The notes under the pieces are model-generated. The model saw only the letters and a program-made list of their open reading frames with translations, was not told where the DNA came from and ran no database searches. The position numbers and the translations under genes were made by a program. A stretch of 64,000 nucleotides of DNA from DYJE01 sp041660385 (GTDB taxonomy: Bacteria > Desulfobacterota > Desulfobacteria > Desulfobacterales > Desulfolunaceae): positions 150,620-214,619 of the forward strand of contig JBAZWJ010000001.1 in assembly GCA_041660385.1 (NCBI GenBank), written 5' to 3'. Numbering within the stretch: the first letter of the stretch is position 1; each line of letters begins with the position of its first letter. Positions 7,787 through 17,249 of this stretch are shown one piece after another.

Positions 7787-9439
7787 TTATGCGTACTTTT
7801 TCATGATATAGTACTGCTGGATGATGGAAACAATGTTGTTAACCAGCCAGTACAAAACAAGTCCCGATGAGAAATTCAAAAAGATGAATGTCATGAACAC
7901 AGGCATGAACATCATCATTTTTGCCTGCGCCGGATCACCGGCCGGAGGGGACATTTTCTGTTGCAAAAACATGGACGCGCCCATAAGCAAAGTAAGAACA
8001 GGAATACCAGTGGGTGGATCAAAATAGGGTATAACAAAGCTGAAATGGAAAAGTCGATCAGGTGCGGAAAGATCTGTTATCCACCCAAAAAAAGGAGCGT
8101 GCCTGAGTTCTATGGACGAATAAAGCATCTTATAAAAGGCGAAAAAGATGGGCATCTGAACAACCAATGGGAGACAACCGCTTAATGGATTGACTTTGTA
8201 AGTCTTGTATAAACCCATCATCTCTTCGTTCATTTTCTGTTTATCGTTCTTGTACTTTTCACGAATCTGATTGACGAGGGGCTGAAGCTTTCTCATATCG
8301 CTCATGGACTTATAACTTTTTGATCCAAGTGGCCAGAGAATGAGTTTGAACAGGATGGTCAGTAAAATAATGGCTATACCATAATTCTTAATGGCATTGC
8401 TGTAGATAAAATTCATCAAAGAAAGACAGGGCTTCGCTATAACGTCAAACATTCCAAAGTCAACGACTTTGTCCATGTCACTTCCAATGTTTTTCAAAGC
8501 AGAAGCTTCTTTAGGCCCTGCATAAATTCCAAAGCCAATTTCTTTCTGTGTTCCTGGAGCTATATCACCCGTTGCTCTGATGATGCCTGTTTCAAGATAC
8601 TCGCTTTGTTTATTATAAGCCAGATTGACTTCCGATTCTGAATCATCTTTTGAGATCAAGCTCATAATAAAATATCTGTCTTGAATGGCCATCCAGTTTA
8701 CATGGCCTTTGTAAACATTTTCCTTTTCAATTTTACCAGGCTTCACATCAATCATTTCTTTATTTATATAAAGCGAGGGACCAACAAAGGACACAGTACT
8801 TTTATCAATGATCTTGTTCTGTAGTTTTACAACGGCGCTATCACTCATATTCTGATCTGAGCCGTTTTTTATAACCACCTTCATGTTTATCAGATAAGAA
8901 TCGGGTAAGAACTCGAATGACTTTTCTATAATAATACCATTATCTGATTTCCAGGCAAAACAAAGTGTCTGTTTTTTTTCACTGACAGTTATTTCACTTT
9001 CCGATAAATCAGGTGTAAAAAAAGCTCCTTCTAATCCCTTGATCGAGTTATTTTTGAAAGAAAGTCCGTATGTCCCATCGGTCAGACTTTTATCTATCAA
9101 ATACTTCAATTCGGAATCTGGGCGATTGGTTTCTTTGTACTTTTTCAGCTCGAACTGTTTAACAACAGCTCCACGATTTGAAAATTCAGCTTTGTACATC
9201 GGAGTATCGACTTTAATGATTTTTTCTTCAGTCGACGATTGAATGGCAGGCAACTCTTTCGAAGCTTCAAAAGAGTTGGATCTTGAAACTTCTTTTAATG
9301 AGTCTTCTTTTTTTTCAGTTATTTCGCTTTCTTTAACTATTGGTTTAACTTGTGGGCTTTTTGGCGGAAAAAAATTAAACCATACCACATACACCAAAAT
9401 CGTTAGGAATATGGCGGCGAACAAATTCCTCTGTTCCAT
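7787..9439 (-). CDS. yidC: Membrane protein insertase YidC
   Basis: A 550-residue YidC of the Gram-negative type. It has an N-terminal membrane anchor (LFAAIFLTILVYVVWFNFFPP), a large periplasmic domain (residues ~50-330) and the conserved C-terminal membrane core. The core includes YGIAIILLTILFKLILWPLG, the MRKLQPLVNQIREKYKNDKQKMNEE cytoplasmic loop, and GCLPLVVQMPIFFAFYKML. The periplasmic domain implies a Gram-negative envelope. It inserts membrane proteins alone or with Sec. It is followed by jag at 13 nt. Confidence 0.97.
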   Translation of the reverse strand: MEQRNLFAAIFLTILVYVVWFNFFPPKSPQVKPIVKESEITEKKEDSLKEVSRSNSFEASKELPAIQSSTEEKIIKVDTPMYKAEFSNRGAVVKQFELKKYKETNRPDSELKYLIDKSLTDGTYGLSFKNNSIKGLEGAFFTPDLSESEITVSEKKQTLCFAWKSDNGIIIEKSFEFLPDSYLINMKVVIKNGSDQNMSDSAVVKLQNKIIDKSTVSFVGPSLYINKEMIDVKPGKIEKENVYKGHVNWMAIQDRYFIMSLISKDDSESEVNLAYNKQSEYLETGIIRATGDIAPGTQKEIGFGIYAGPKEASALKNIGSDMDKVVDFGMFDVIAKPCLSLMNFIYSNAIKNYGIAIILLTILFKLILWPLGSKSYKSMSDMRKLQPLVNQIREKYKNDKQKMNEEMMGLYKTYKVNPLSGCLPLVVQMPIFFAFYKMLYSSIELRHAPFFGWITDLSAPDRLFHFSFVIPYFDPPTGIPVLTLLMGASMFLQQKMSPPAGDPAQAKMMMFMPVFMTFIFLNFSSGLVLYWLVNNIVSIIQQYYIMKKYA

Positions 9440-9508
9440 AAAAACTCCTGTTTTTTGACTGGTGATGTATCAAAAAGAGAAGAGAGTGATGCGCCTGAAA
9501 AAAGAATA

Positions 9509-9736
9509 TTACGGTACAGGATCAAAGCCGCCAGGATGAAACGGGTGACATTTAATAATCCGTCTTAGGGAAAAATAACTTCCCATTAATAATCCGTGTT
9601 TTTGTACAGCCTGGTATGCATATTCTGAACAAGTAGGATAAAATCGACAGGTCGGTCCTTTTAAAGGCGATATAAAAATCTGGTAGATCTTGATTAACAA
9701 GAGTACGGGACTTTTATAAACGGATTTTATTGTCAA
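9509..9736 (-). CDS. yidD: Membrane protein insertion efficiency factor YidD
   Basis: A 75-residue YidD homologue with an N-terminal amphipathic/hydrophobic stretch (LLIKIYQIFISPLKGPTCRF), the conserved CRFYPTCSEYA motif and the terminal HPFHPGGFDPVP motif. It helps YidC-dependent insertion at the inner membrane. The start overlaps the end of rnpA by 23 bp, as is common for this gene pair. Confidence 0.95.
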   Translation of the reverse strand: MTIKSVYKSPVLLLIKIYQIFISPLKGPTCRFYPTCSEYAYQAVQKHGLLMGSYFSLRRIIKCHPFHPGGFDPVP

Positions 9737-10073
9737 TTTTTTTTACAACTTCTTTCAGAGATTCGAATAAATCATTATTACTTTTGGAGGAAGCTGACTT
9801 TTTTGCAATTACATTAAAGTCAACTCCCCCAATTATGAATAAATACCTGTTTGTACGAAAAAACTCACGTGCTATTCTTTTTATCCTGTTGCGCTCGACT
9901 GCTATGCCGACTTTTTTTGATACAGTAATTCCCAAGCGTGAATTTTTTAATACATTTTTTTTATAAATAAGTATAAATTCATGGTTCTCAATTTTCTTTC
10001 CGCTTAGATTAAGTTTCTTGTAATCTATCGATTTACGTAGTTTGTCTTTTTTTCTTAACGAAAATTCACGCAA
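9714..10073 (-). CDS. rnpA: Ribonuclease P protein component
   Basis: A 119-residue RnpA. The basic N-terminus is FSLRKKDKLRKSIDYKKL, and the family signature RNR motif appears as KVGIAVERNRIKRIAREFFR. It assists the RNase P RNA in 5' tRNA processing. It lies 32 nt after rpmH and overlaps yidD, the canonical origin-proximal order. Confidence 0.95.
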   Translation of the reverse strand: MREFSLRKKDKLRKSIDYKKLNLSGKKIENHEFILIYKKNVLKNSRLGITVSKKVGIAVERNRIKRIAREFFRTNRYLFIIGGVDFNVIAKKSASSKSNNDLFESLKEVVKKIDNKIRL

Positions 10074-10105
10074 CTTTACATGCCTGCAATTTTAGGCTTT
10101 TTTTA

Positions 10106-10240
10106 TTAAGCGGAAAGTTTCTTTCTTCCTCTTGCTCTACGTCGTTTGATCACGCGTCTCCCAGCGACAGTCGCCATTCGTGATAAAAATCCGTGTTTTC
10201 TTGCTCTTTTAATTCTGCTGGGTTGGAATGTTCTTTTCAT
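10106..10240 (-). CDS. rpmH: 50S ribosomal protein L34
   Basis: Translating the minus strand from the ATG at 10240 gives a 44-residue protein. It starts MKRTFQPSRIKRARKHGF, continues FLSRMATVAGRRVIKRRR and ends GRKKLSA, the typical L34 sequence and length. It is followed after 32 nt by rnpA. The gap of about 97 bp between the rng stop and the rpmH start is AT-rich and may hold a promoter. Confidence 0.97.
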   Translation of the reverse strand: MKRTFQPSRIKRARKHGFLSRMATVAGRRVIKRRRARGRKKLSA

Positions 10241-10337
10241 TTTTTAAACCTCTATGTCTTATATTATGTAACTCATTGTTATGTTTGCAAATTTCAAAAT
10301 ATTAACCAGAGAATCAAACCATACTTTTTTTATTTTG

Positions 10338-11861
10338 TCAATAATGAATCTTTTCAGTGATTTCAAATTCTTCAATATGAAAATCTGCATTTTTCTGAAT
10401 TCGAATATGTTTTCCAAATTCATTTTCAAGTCTGATAATGATATTCGACTCTTCTTTAACAATATAGTCGGCCATTTCAGGGTTAACCCGTACAACGAAT
10501 TCATGGCCTGCCATATCGCTATTAAATCTCCGTAGCTCTCTTAAAATCTTTTGAAAAATAGTCTTTTTTGATAAAACAAATCCGTCTCCGCTGCAATTGG
10601 GACAATTGTCACAGAGGACTTTGTTCAAAGACTGTCTGACACGTTTTCTTGTCATCTGAATCAAACCGATTTCAGACATGGGAAGTATATTCGTCTTACT
10701 TTTATCGTTTTTGAAAATCTCTCTTAATTCTTCAAAAACCTTGATTTTGTTTTCATCGGTTTCCATATCAATGAAATCAAGGATGATAATACCACCTATG
10801 TTTCTGAGTCTGATCTGATAGGCAATTTCTTTAATCGCCTCCATGTTGGTTTTAAAAATTGTTTCTTCAAAATTTTGTTTCCCCACATAGCGGCCTGTGT
10901 TGACATCAATGGATGTCAAAGCTTCCGTATGCTCAATAACGATATAGCCACCGGATTTAAGCCAGACTTTCTTCTTTAAAGCCCTTGATATATCGCCTTC
11001 AATATTGAAATAATCATAAATAGGTTCAGGCCCTTCGTACAGCTCTACCCTAACTTTCAATTCGGGCATGATTTTTCTAAGAAAACTCTTTATGGATTCA
11101 TGACCAATGCTGGAATCGATGATTAATTTGTTCGCTTCGTGGGTAAGAAGATCCCTGATAGCCCTGAAGGTGACTTTGAGATCTCTGTGAAGTGTGTATG
11201 GTGCACTGTACTGTCTGTATCGTTTCTTAATATTTTCCCAGGAATTAACGAGAAGCTCCATCTCAGTTTTCAACTGCTCAATATCCATCCCTTCACTTGC
11301 AGTTCGGAATATGTATCCGTATTTTACTTTTCTCAATTCGTTGATCATCGTTTTTAAACGGCTTCTTTCCTCATCAACATCAATCCGTTTGGAAATACCA
11401 ATATGGTCAACATTTGGCATGAGAACAAGATATCTTCCCGGAATGGAAATATATGTGGAAACACGTGCTCCTTTAGTTCCTATCGGTGCTTTGACAATCT
11501 GCACCATGATCTGCTGGCCTTCCCTGAGAAGTTGCTCAATAGGGATATCACGCTGGGCGTTATTGGGAACGAAGTCGTCCTTGTCGGTTAGACCAATAAC
11601 TTTTTCAGGAGGCTCTGCTTCATCAAGGTTTTGCTTTTTGATCACGTCATCAACGTAAAGGAAAGAAGCCTGCTTCAATCCAATATCTACAAAAGCCGCC
11701 TGCATTCCCGGAAGAACACGTTGAACCGTCCCTTTGTATATATTTCCGGTTATATTTTCTTCATCGCCCCTTTCAATAAATAGTTCGGTGATGTTTCCAT
11801 CCTCGACAAGGGCGACTCGGGTCTCGGTCTCACAAACATTAACGATCAACTCTTTATACAT
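10338..11861 (-). CDS. rng: Ribonuclease G/E family endoribonuclease
   Basis: A 507-residue RNase G-type enzyme. It begins MYKELIVNVCETETRVALVED and has an S1 RNA-binding domain (NIYKGTVQRVLPGMQAAFVDIG). The catalytic DNase I-like domain contains LTSIDVNTGRYVG and IIILDFIDMETDENK, which supply the magnesium-binding Asp residues. The zinc-link cysteines are CDNCPNC. It lacks the long C-terminal degradosome scaffold of RNase E. It is 5 nt after the TIGR03960-type gene, a pairing common in this phylum and in clostridia. It matures rRNA and turns over mRNA. Confidence 0.94.
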   Translation of the reverse strand: MYKELIVNVCETETRVALVEDGNITELFIERGDEENITGNIYKGTVQRVLPGMQAAFVDIGLKQASFLYVDDVIKKQNLDEAEPPEKVIGLTDKDDFVPNNAQRDIPIEQLLREGQQIMVQIVKAPIGTKGARVSTYISIPGRYLVLMPNVDHIGISKRIDVDEERSRLKTMINELRKVKYGYIFRTASEGMDIEQLKTEMELLVNSWENIKKRYRQYSAPYTLHRDLKVTFRAIRDLLTHEANKLIIDSSIGHESIKSFLRKIMPELKVRVELYEGPEPIYDYFNIEGDISRALKKKVWLKSGGYIVIEHTEALTSIDVNTGRYVGKQNFEETIFKTNMEAIKEIAYQIRLRNIGGIIILDFIDMETDENKIKVFEELREIFKNDKSKTNILPMSEIGLIQMTRKRVRQSLNKVLCDNCPNCSGDGFVLSKKTIFQKILRELRRFNSDMAGHEFVVRVNPEMADYIVKEESNIIIRLENEFGKHIRIQKNADFHIEEFEITEKIHY

Positions 11862-11866
11862 AAGAA

Positions 11867-14398
11867 TCAGCCAAAGTGTCTCAATTTCATAATATCCGAT
11901 TTTTTCATCTCATTTTCTGAGATAGAAAAAATATGTTTTATCGCATCGTCAGGTCTGACATGGACAGCATCATAACTCATGAGATCAAAACTTATTTTTC
12001 CTTTACCTTCTATTTTAATTTCTTTTACAAAATCTTTAAGATTTATCGTTTTACTTAATCCTTTCTTATTCACCTTATCGTAGTTGAAACTGTCCGATTC
12101 ATTAAATGTATCAATGGAACTCTGCGAAAAGATATAATCTGTCAACGTTAAAACAAAGCGTTTATTTGGTTTCTCTTGAATATCTGATCTTTTTATAATC
12201 GGAAGTACATTTATAATTCGTAAATCTTCAGGTAATAAACTATTGATCACAGACATTATCTTATTAGTATCAAAATCCTCATGAACTTCAATGATAAAAA
12301 ATTCCTCAAGACTTTCATATCCCACAGGAAGAGGATTGCCGCATATTAATTTTATTATTTTATGGAAGCCGCTGCTGTACTTAACAGGAAAGCCTGATCT
12401 GCGAATAGACCTTGATATGAGATTTACAAGCTCCATATGACCGAGAAATTTGGCTTCTCCGATTTTTGTGTAAATACACTTAATTTTTTTATAATTTTTT
12501 TCTTTTATGTCTGTTTTTATTTCTTCATGTTTAACATATTCATATTTTCCAACAATGTGTGGTTGAATTTTCTTAAAATCACAAATACCACATCCGGAAC
12601 ATGATCCGTATCTGCAATCTTCCGTCAGTAAGCCCGACCGTGATTTGTCACGTTCATCTGATAGAAATTGCTTGGAAACTCCTGAATCGATATGATCCCA
12701 GGGCAAGGGCTCATCAGTATCTCTTTCCCTTTGCAATATACCCATAGTATCCAATTCCGCTTCATGTATGGCCTGTTGCCATAAATCCAACCGAAAGTGC
12801 TCGCTCCATCCGTCGAGTCGACAACCCTTTTTGTATGCATTTATTATTACAGGAGTCAATCGACGGTCACCACGGGCTATTAAACCTTCAAGAAAACTAA
12901 CTTGGGTCTTGCCCCATTTAAAACTCACGTCGTTGAATTTAAGTCTTTCTTTTAGCCATAGTATACTCGCCCATGCATCTTCCTGGGACATCTGTTTTTC
13001 CCATTGAAAAGGGCTGTGTGATTTTGGAATAAAAGTGGTAACACTCACATGAATCTGAGCTTTCTTCCTTTTATTCTTTTTAACTTCTCGAAGTCTTTTT
13101 ACGAGATTAACCATCTCTTCAAGATCTTCTTCCGTTTCAGTGGGAAGACCAATCATGAAGTAGAGCTTTATTACGTTCCAGCCAAGTTCAAATGCGCTGT
13201 TCACGGTATTTACAATATCTTCTTCTGTGATTCCTTTGTTTATAACATCTCTTAAGCGTTGAGATCCGGCTTCAGGTGCAATGGTAAAACCAGTTTTTCT
13301 TACCTTCTTGATAATTTCCATCAGCTCTGAATTAAGCATTCCGGCTCTGACCGATGGAAGGGAAAAAGAAATATTCTTGTGTGTATCCTGATTATTATCC
13401 GAAAGACCAAGAAGTCTGAGCATAAGAGGACCGATATTTTCATAATCTCCGGCGCTCAATGATAGAAGAGAAAGATCTTCATATCCCGTGTTCCTTATAG
13501 CGCAATCTGCAAGCTCGACTAACTTTTCGACACTTCTTTCACGAACCGGCCGGTAAATCATTCCAGCCTGACAAAACCTACATCCACGACTGCATCCCCT
13601 TGAAATCTCTAATCTTAATCTTTCATGAACGGGTCTGCCAAAAGGAATGACCGGAGATGTTGGAAATTCTTCTTCTTCAAGATCTGAAACGATAGCTTTT
13701 CTAATTATTCTGTAATCATCATATATGGGTTTGACGACCGGTATGGAATAACCTTCTTTTTTAACATAATCTGTCGTGAAAAAAGAGGGGATATAAACTC
13801 CTTGAATAGAAGACCATTTTTTCAATAAATCATGACGTGATGCACCGCTTTTCTTCCACTCGGCATAACTTTTTAAAAGCTCCACAATCACATACTCACC
13901 GTCTCCCACAACCATGGCGTCAAAAATATCCGCAATAGGTTCGGGATTAAATGTGCAAGGTCCACCTGATATAATAAGAGGAGAATTGTCGTCTCTATCC
14001 GCACTTAAAAAAGGGATATGTGCAAGATCAAGCAGAGTCAGAACGTTTGTGTAATTCAGCTCGTATAGAAGACTGAAACCGATGATATCAAAATCACCAA
14101 GCGGTGTTTTTGTTTCACGTGAAAACATCGGGATATGGTTTTCACGAAGCTCTTTTTCCATATCAGGAGCCGGAGTATAGACGCGTTCTGCGAATATCCC
14201 CTTTTGTTTATTTAAAATGTTATAAAGAATTTGAATCCCGAAATGGGATGTTCCAATTTCATAAAGATCAGGAAAAGCGAGGGCTATTCTGACGTCTATT
14301 TGATCGTTTTCTTTAAAAACTGCGTTGCACTCCTTGCCTGTATAACGGCTTGGCTGCTCAACTGACTTCAAGATTTCTTGAATACTTTTTAAACCCAT
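11867..14398 (-). CDS. TIGR03960-type B12-binding radical SAM protein fused to a TIGR03936/DUF2344 domain
   Basis: An 843-residue protein. Residues ~1-230 form a B12-binding-like region (FPDLYEIGTSHFGIQILYNIL). The radical SAM domain follows, with its cluster motif in EISRGCSRGCRFCQAGMIYR (CxxxCxxC). An Fe-S type cysteine set follows (CRYGSCSGCGICDFKK), and the C-terminal ~230 residues form the DUF2344 domain (IKCIYTKIGEAKFLGHMELV), often a separate protein. The family is widespread beside RNase G and ribosomal protein genes, which suggests an rRNA or tRNA modification role, but the reaction is not known to me. It heads the leftward operon running into rng. Confidence 0.9.
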   Translation of the reverse strand: MGLKSIQEILKSVEQPSRYTGKECNAVFKENDQIDVRIALAFPDLYEIGTSHFGIQILYNILNKQKGIFAERVYTPAPDMEKELRENHIPMFSRETKTPLGDFDIIGFSLLYELNYTNVLTLLDLAHIPFLSADRDDNSPLIISGGPCTFNPEPIADIFDAMVVGDGEYVIVELLKSYAEWKKSGASRHDLLKKWSSIQGVYIPSFFTTDYVKKEGYSIPVVKPIYDDYRIIRKAIVSDLEEEEFPTSPVIPFGRPVHERLRLEISRGCSRGCRFCQAGMIYRPVRERSVEKLVELADCAIRNTGYEDLSLLSLSAGDYENIGPLMLRLLGLSDNNQDTHKNISFSLPSVRAGMLNSELMEIIKKVRKTGFTIAPEAGSQRLRDVINKGITEEDIVNTVNSAFELGWNVIKLYFMIGLPTETEEDLEEMVNLVKRLREVKKNKRKKAQIHVSVTTFIPKSHSPFQWEKQMSQEDAWASILWLKERLKFNDVSFKWGKTQVSFLEGLIARGDRRLTPVIINAYKKGCRLDGWSEHFRLDLWQQAIHEAELDTMGILQRERDTDEPLPWDHIDSGVSKQFLSDERDKSRSGLLTEDCRYGSCSGCGICDFKKIQPHIVGKYEYVKHEEIKTDIKEKNYKKIKCIYTKIGEAKFLGHMELVNLISRSIRRSGFPVKYSSGFHKIIKLICGNPLPVGYESLEEFFIIEVHEDFDTNKIMSVINSLLPEDLRIINVLPIIKRSDIQEKPNKRFVLTLTDYIFSQSSIDTFNESDSFNYDKVNKKGLSKTINLKDFVKEIKIEGKGKISFDLMSYDAVHVRPDDAIKHIFSISENEMKKSDIMKLRHFG
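14111..14126. promoter_or_regulatory. parS-like site inside the radical SAM gene
   Basis: TGTTTCACGTGAAAAC matches the 16-bp parS consensus for its first 14 bases, including the perfect CACGTG core. The right end carries an extra A before ACA. It lies within a coding region, which is not unusual for parS. Confidence 0.5.
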
Positions 14399-14467
14399 GA
14401 TATATCTTTTCTTTTAAATATTAAAAATTCAAACAATAACCTGTCATTATATTTTATTAATTTAAAA

Positions 14468-15838
14468 ATGCAAATTTATAATTATCTATCTCGTAAGAAC
14501 CAAATTTATTTGATTAATTTCATCGCTGTCTTTCTTATTTTATCCGGTACAGCCATGGCTGCCCAAAATCTCAGACGCTCGGAAGTGGTTGTAGCTGTTG
14601 AGAAAGTCAGTGCTGCCGTTGTCAACATTTCATCCGAAGTCGATGTTTACAACAAGACCAATCCCTTTTCTTCCAATCGTTACAATCGTGATTTTGATGA
14701 TTTCTTCAAAGATTTTTTTGAGCCTCGAAGGGGCAAATCAAAAAAAATAAGTCTTGGTTCAGGGGTTATCATTGACGGTAAAAGGGGTTATATTCTTACC
14801 AACGCCCATGTGGTTGAAAAGACAAGTCACATCACCGTGAGCTTAAATGACAAACGAGAATTTGAAGCTCAACTCGTGGGAGCTGACCCTGAATCCGATC
14901 TGGCTGTACTTCGTATTAAAAGTAAAGGGCACCTTCCAGCTATTAATATGGGCAACAGTGACGACATTATGATTGGTGAAACCATCATCGCCATCGGAAA
15001 TCCTTTTGGTTTCTCAAACACTGTTTCAACCGGTGTGGTGAGCGCCGTAAACCGAAGCGTCAACGCCGGTAACAGGGTTTTCAAAAATTTTATACAGATA
15101 GATGCGCCTATAAACCCTGGAAACAGCGGTGGACCTCTTCTCAACATCCTTGGCGACCTGATCGGAATTAACACGGCCATTTATGCATCGGCTCAGGGAA
15201 TTGGATTCGCTATTCCCATTAACAGAGCTAAAAAAATCGTTTCTAACCTTATCAAATACGGGGAAGTGGTTCTTCCCTGGACAGGTATTGAGATTCAGGA
15301 TATTGATCGAAACATAGCCGATTATCTGAATCTCAAAGCAACTGGTGGTGTAGTTATCACCCAGATCGAAGAAAAAAGCCCTGCACTACAGGCCGGATTA
15401 AAAAAATGGGATGTTATCATTTCTTTAAACAAAGAATCTTTAGAAAATAGCCTTGATTTCGAATCTGTTCTTAAGAATCATTCAGCAGGTGATGTTCTCC
15501 GTATCAAGATCATACGTAACGGAAAACCTTTGACTATTGATCTTGTAACACGTGTTTTTCCAATCGAAAATGCCGAAAATCTGGGTTCAAATATATTTGG
15601 AATAACGGTAACAAAAAAGGGAAAGCAAAAGGGGCTTGCCATATCCGAAATATCTAAATCATCATACTTATACAGAGTAGGTGTAAGGCCAGGAGATAGC
15701 CTTTGTCAAATCAACGACAGCTTGATCGAAACAAGGGAAGACTACAAAAAATCCATTGTAAAATACAGAAATAACTCTTCATTTGTCCTTTTGATTGTTA
15801 GAAAAGGTTACGGTTATTACATCACTGTCGAACGTTAA
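14468..15838 (+). CDS. HtrA/DegP-type periplasmic serine protease
   Basis: A 456-residue HtrA-family protease. It has an N-terminal signal segment (LINFIAVFLILSGTAMAAQN), a trypsin-like domain with the catalytic triad in LTNAHVV (His), ESDLAVLRI (Asp) and INPGNSGGPLLN (Ser), and two PDZ domains (residues ~275-365 and ~380-456). It degrades misfolded envelope proteins. It is divergent from the radical SAM operon, with a 69-bp AT-rich gap holding both promoters, and is followed 18 nt later by asnS. Confidence 0.95.
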   Translation: MQIYNYLSRKNQIYLINFIAVFLILSGTAMAAQNLRRSEVVVAVEKVSAAVVNISSEVDVYNKTNPFSSNRYNRDFDDFFKDFFEPRRGKSKKISLGSGVIIDGKRGYILTNAHVVEKTSHITVSLNDKREFEAQLVGADPESDLAVLRIKSKGHLPAINMGNSDDIMIGETIIAIGNPFGFSNTVSTGVVSAVNRSVNAGNRVFKNFIQIDAPINPGNSGGPLLNILGDLIGINTAIYASAQGIGFAIPINRAKKIVSNLIKYGEVVLPWTGIEIQDIDRNIADYLNLKATGGVVITQIEEKSPALQAGLKKWDVIISLNKESLENSLDFESVLKNHSAGDVLRIKIIRNGKPLTIDLVTRVFPIENAENLGSNIFGITVTKKGKQKGLAISEISKSSYLYRVGVRPGDSLCQINDSLIETREDYKKSIVKYRNNSSFVLLIVRKGYGYYITVER

Positions 15839-15856
15839 ATCTATCAGGATATCCAT

Positions 15857-17239
15857 ATGAAACGAATAAAAGTCAGGGATATTTTTAATAATACAAGTGA
15901 AATGGGTGATGTCCTTATTAAAGGATGGATCAGGACTATAAGAAATTCAAAAACTTTTTCTTTTATAGAACTGAATGATGGTTCTTGTTTAAAAAATATA
16001 CAGGTTCTTGTCGAAGATAAAATAATTAATTACGATGAAGTACAAGGCCTTACAACCGGATCTTCCCTCTCGGTTCAAGGCAGACTGGTAAAATCTCCTG
16101 GAAAAGGTCAGGACGTTGAAATTCAGGCTGAATCTATCTTTATTTATCAGAAAGCTCCTGACTCTTATCCATTACAGAAAAAAAGACATACCGACGAGTT
16201 CTTAAGAACCATCGCCCATTTAAGACCGAGATCCAATAAGTACGGAGCCATGTTCAGAATTAGGTCCATGGTGTCCATGATGATTCACCGTTTCTTTCAG
16301 GACAGAGGTTTTTATTACATCCATACACCAATTATTACCGGATCGGATTGTGAAGGTGCGGGAGAAATGTTCCGGGTGTCAAATCTAAAGCCTGATGAAT
16401 GGTCAACAAAAGAAGGGTTGGTTGATTACAGTCGCGATTTTTTCGGAAAAGAAACCAATCTCACCGTTTCAGGCCAGCTCTCCGCTGAAATGTTTGCCCT
16501 GTCCCTTGGTGATGTTTATACCTTCGGACCAACGTTCCGGGCAGAAAATTCCAATACAAGTCGTCATGCATCTGAATTCTGGATGATTGAACCGGAAATG
16601 GCTTTTTGCAACCTTTCAGAAAACATGGACGTCGCTCAGGATTTCCTTAAATATATTGTTAAAGAATATTTAGAGCATTGTGCTGAGGATTTTTCTTTGT
16701 TTTCTTCGTTTGTTGATAAAGATCTTGAAAAAACTCTTCAAACCACTGTTTCTTCTGATTTCGCGCGTCTTTCATATACTGAAGCTGTGGATATTCTTGA
16801 AAAATCAAAAAAAGAATTCGAATATCCCGTTTCCTGGGGCTTGGATCTCCAGTCTGAACATGAACGTTTTCTATCCGAAGAATACTTCAAAAAGCCTGTT
16901 TTCATCACAAATTACCCTAATACTATCAAACCTTTTTATATGCGCCTTAATGACGATGATAAAACTGTTGGGGCCATGGATCTTCTTGTTCCAAAAATAG
17001 GTGAACTCATAGGGGGAAGTCAGAGGGAAGAAAGACCCGACGTTCTTGAACGAAGAATGAATGATATGTTTTTAAACAAAGAGAATTATTGGTGGTATCT
17101 TGATTCACGCAAATACGGATCGGTTCCTCACAGTGGTTTTGGTCTTGGATTTGAGAGGCTTCTGATGATGCTTACCGGTGTAAATAATATCCGTGATGTT
17201 ATTCCTTTTCCACGGACTCCGGGTCATATTGAATTCTGA
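15857..17239 (+). CDS. asnS: Asparaginyl-tRNA synthetase
   Basis: A 460-residue class IIb synthetase. The N-terminal OB-fold anticodon domain starts VRDIFNNTSEMGDVLIKGWIR. Motif 2 is FRAENSNTSRHASEFWMIEPE, and motif 3 is GFGLGFERLLMMLTGVNNIRD. The terminal PFPRTPGHIEF is typical of AsnS as opposed to AspS, which supports Asn specificity. An AGGATATCC stretch precedes the ATG. It is probably co-transcribed with htrA and converges with the HisKA-REC gene 10 nt beyond its stop. Confidence 0.96.
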   Translation: MKRIKVRDIFNNTSEMGDVLIKGWIRTIRNSKTFSFIELNDGSCLKNIQVLVEDKIINYDEVQGLTTGSSLSVQGRLVKSPGKGQDVEIQAESIFIYQKAPDSYPLQKKRHTDEFLRTIAHLRPRSNKYGAMFRIRSMVSMMIHRFFQDRGFYYIHTPIITGSDCEGAGEMFRVSNLKPDEWSTKEGLVDYSRDFFGKETNLTVSGQLSAEMFALSLGDVYTFGPTFRAENSNTSRHASEFWMIEPEMAFCNLSENMDVAQDFLKYIVKEYLEHCAEDFSLFSSFVDKDLEKTLQTTVSSDFARLSYTEAVDILEKSKKEFEYPVSWGLDLQSEHERFLSEEYFKKPVFITNYPNTIKPFYMRLNDDDKTVGAMDLLVPKIGELIGGSQREERPDVLERRMNDMFLNKENYWWYLDSRKYGSVPHSGFGLGFERLLMMLTGVNNIRDVIPFPRTPGHIEF

Positions 17240-17249
17240 TTATTTAAAT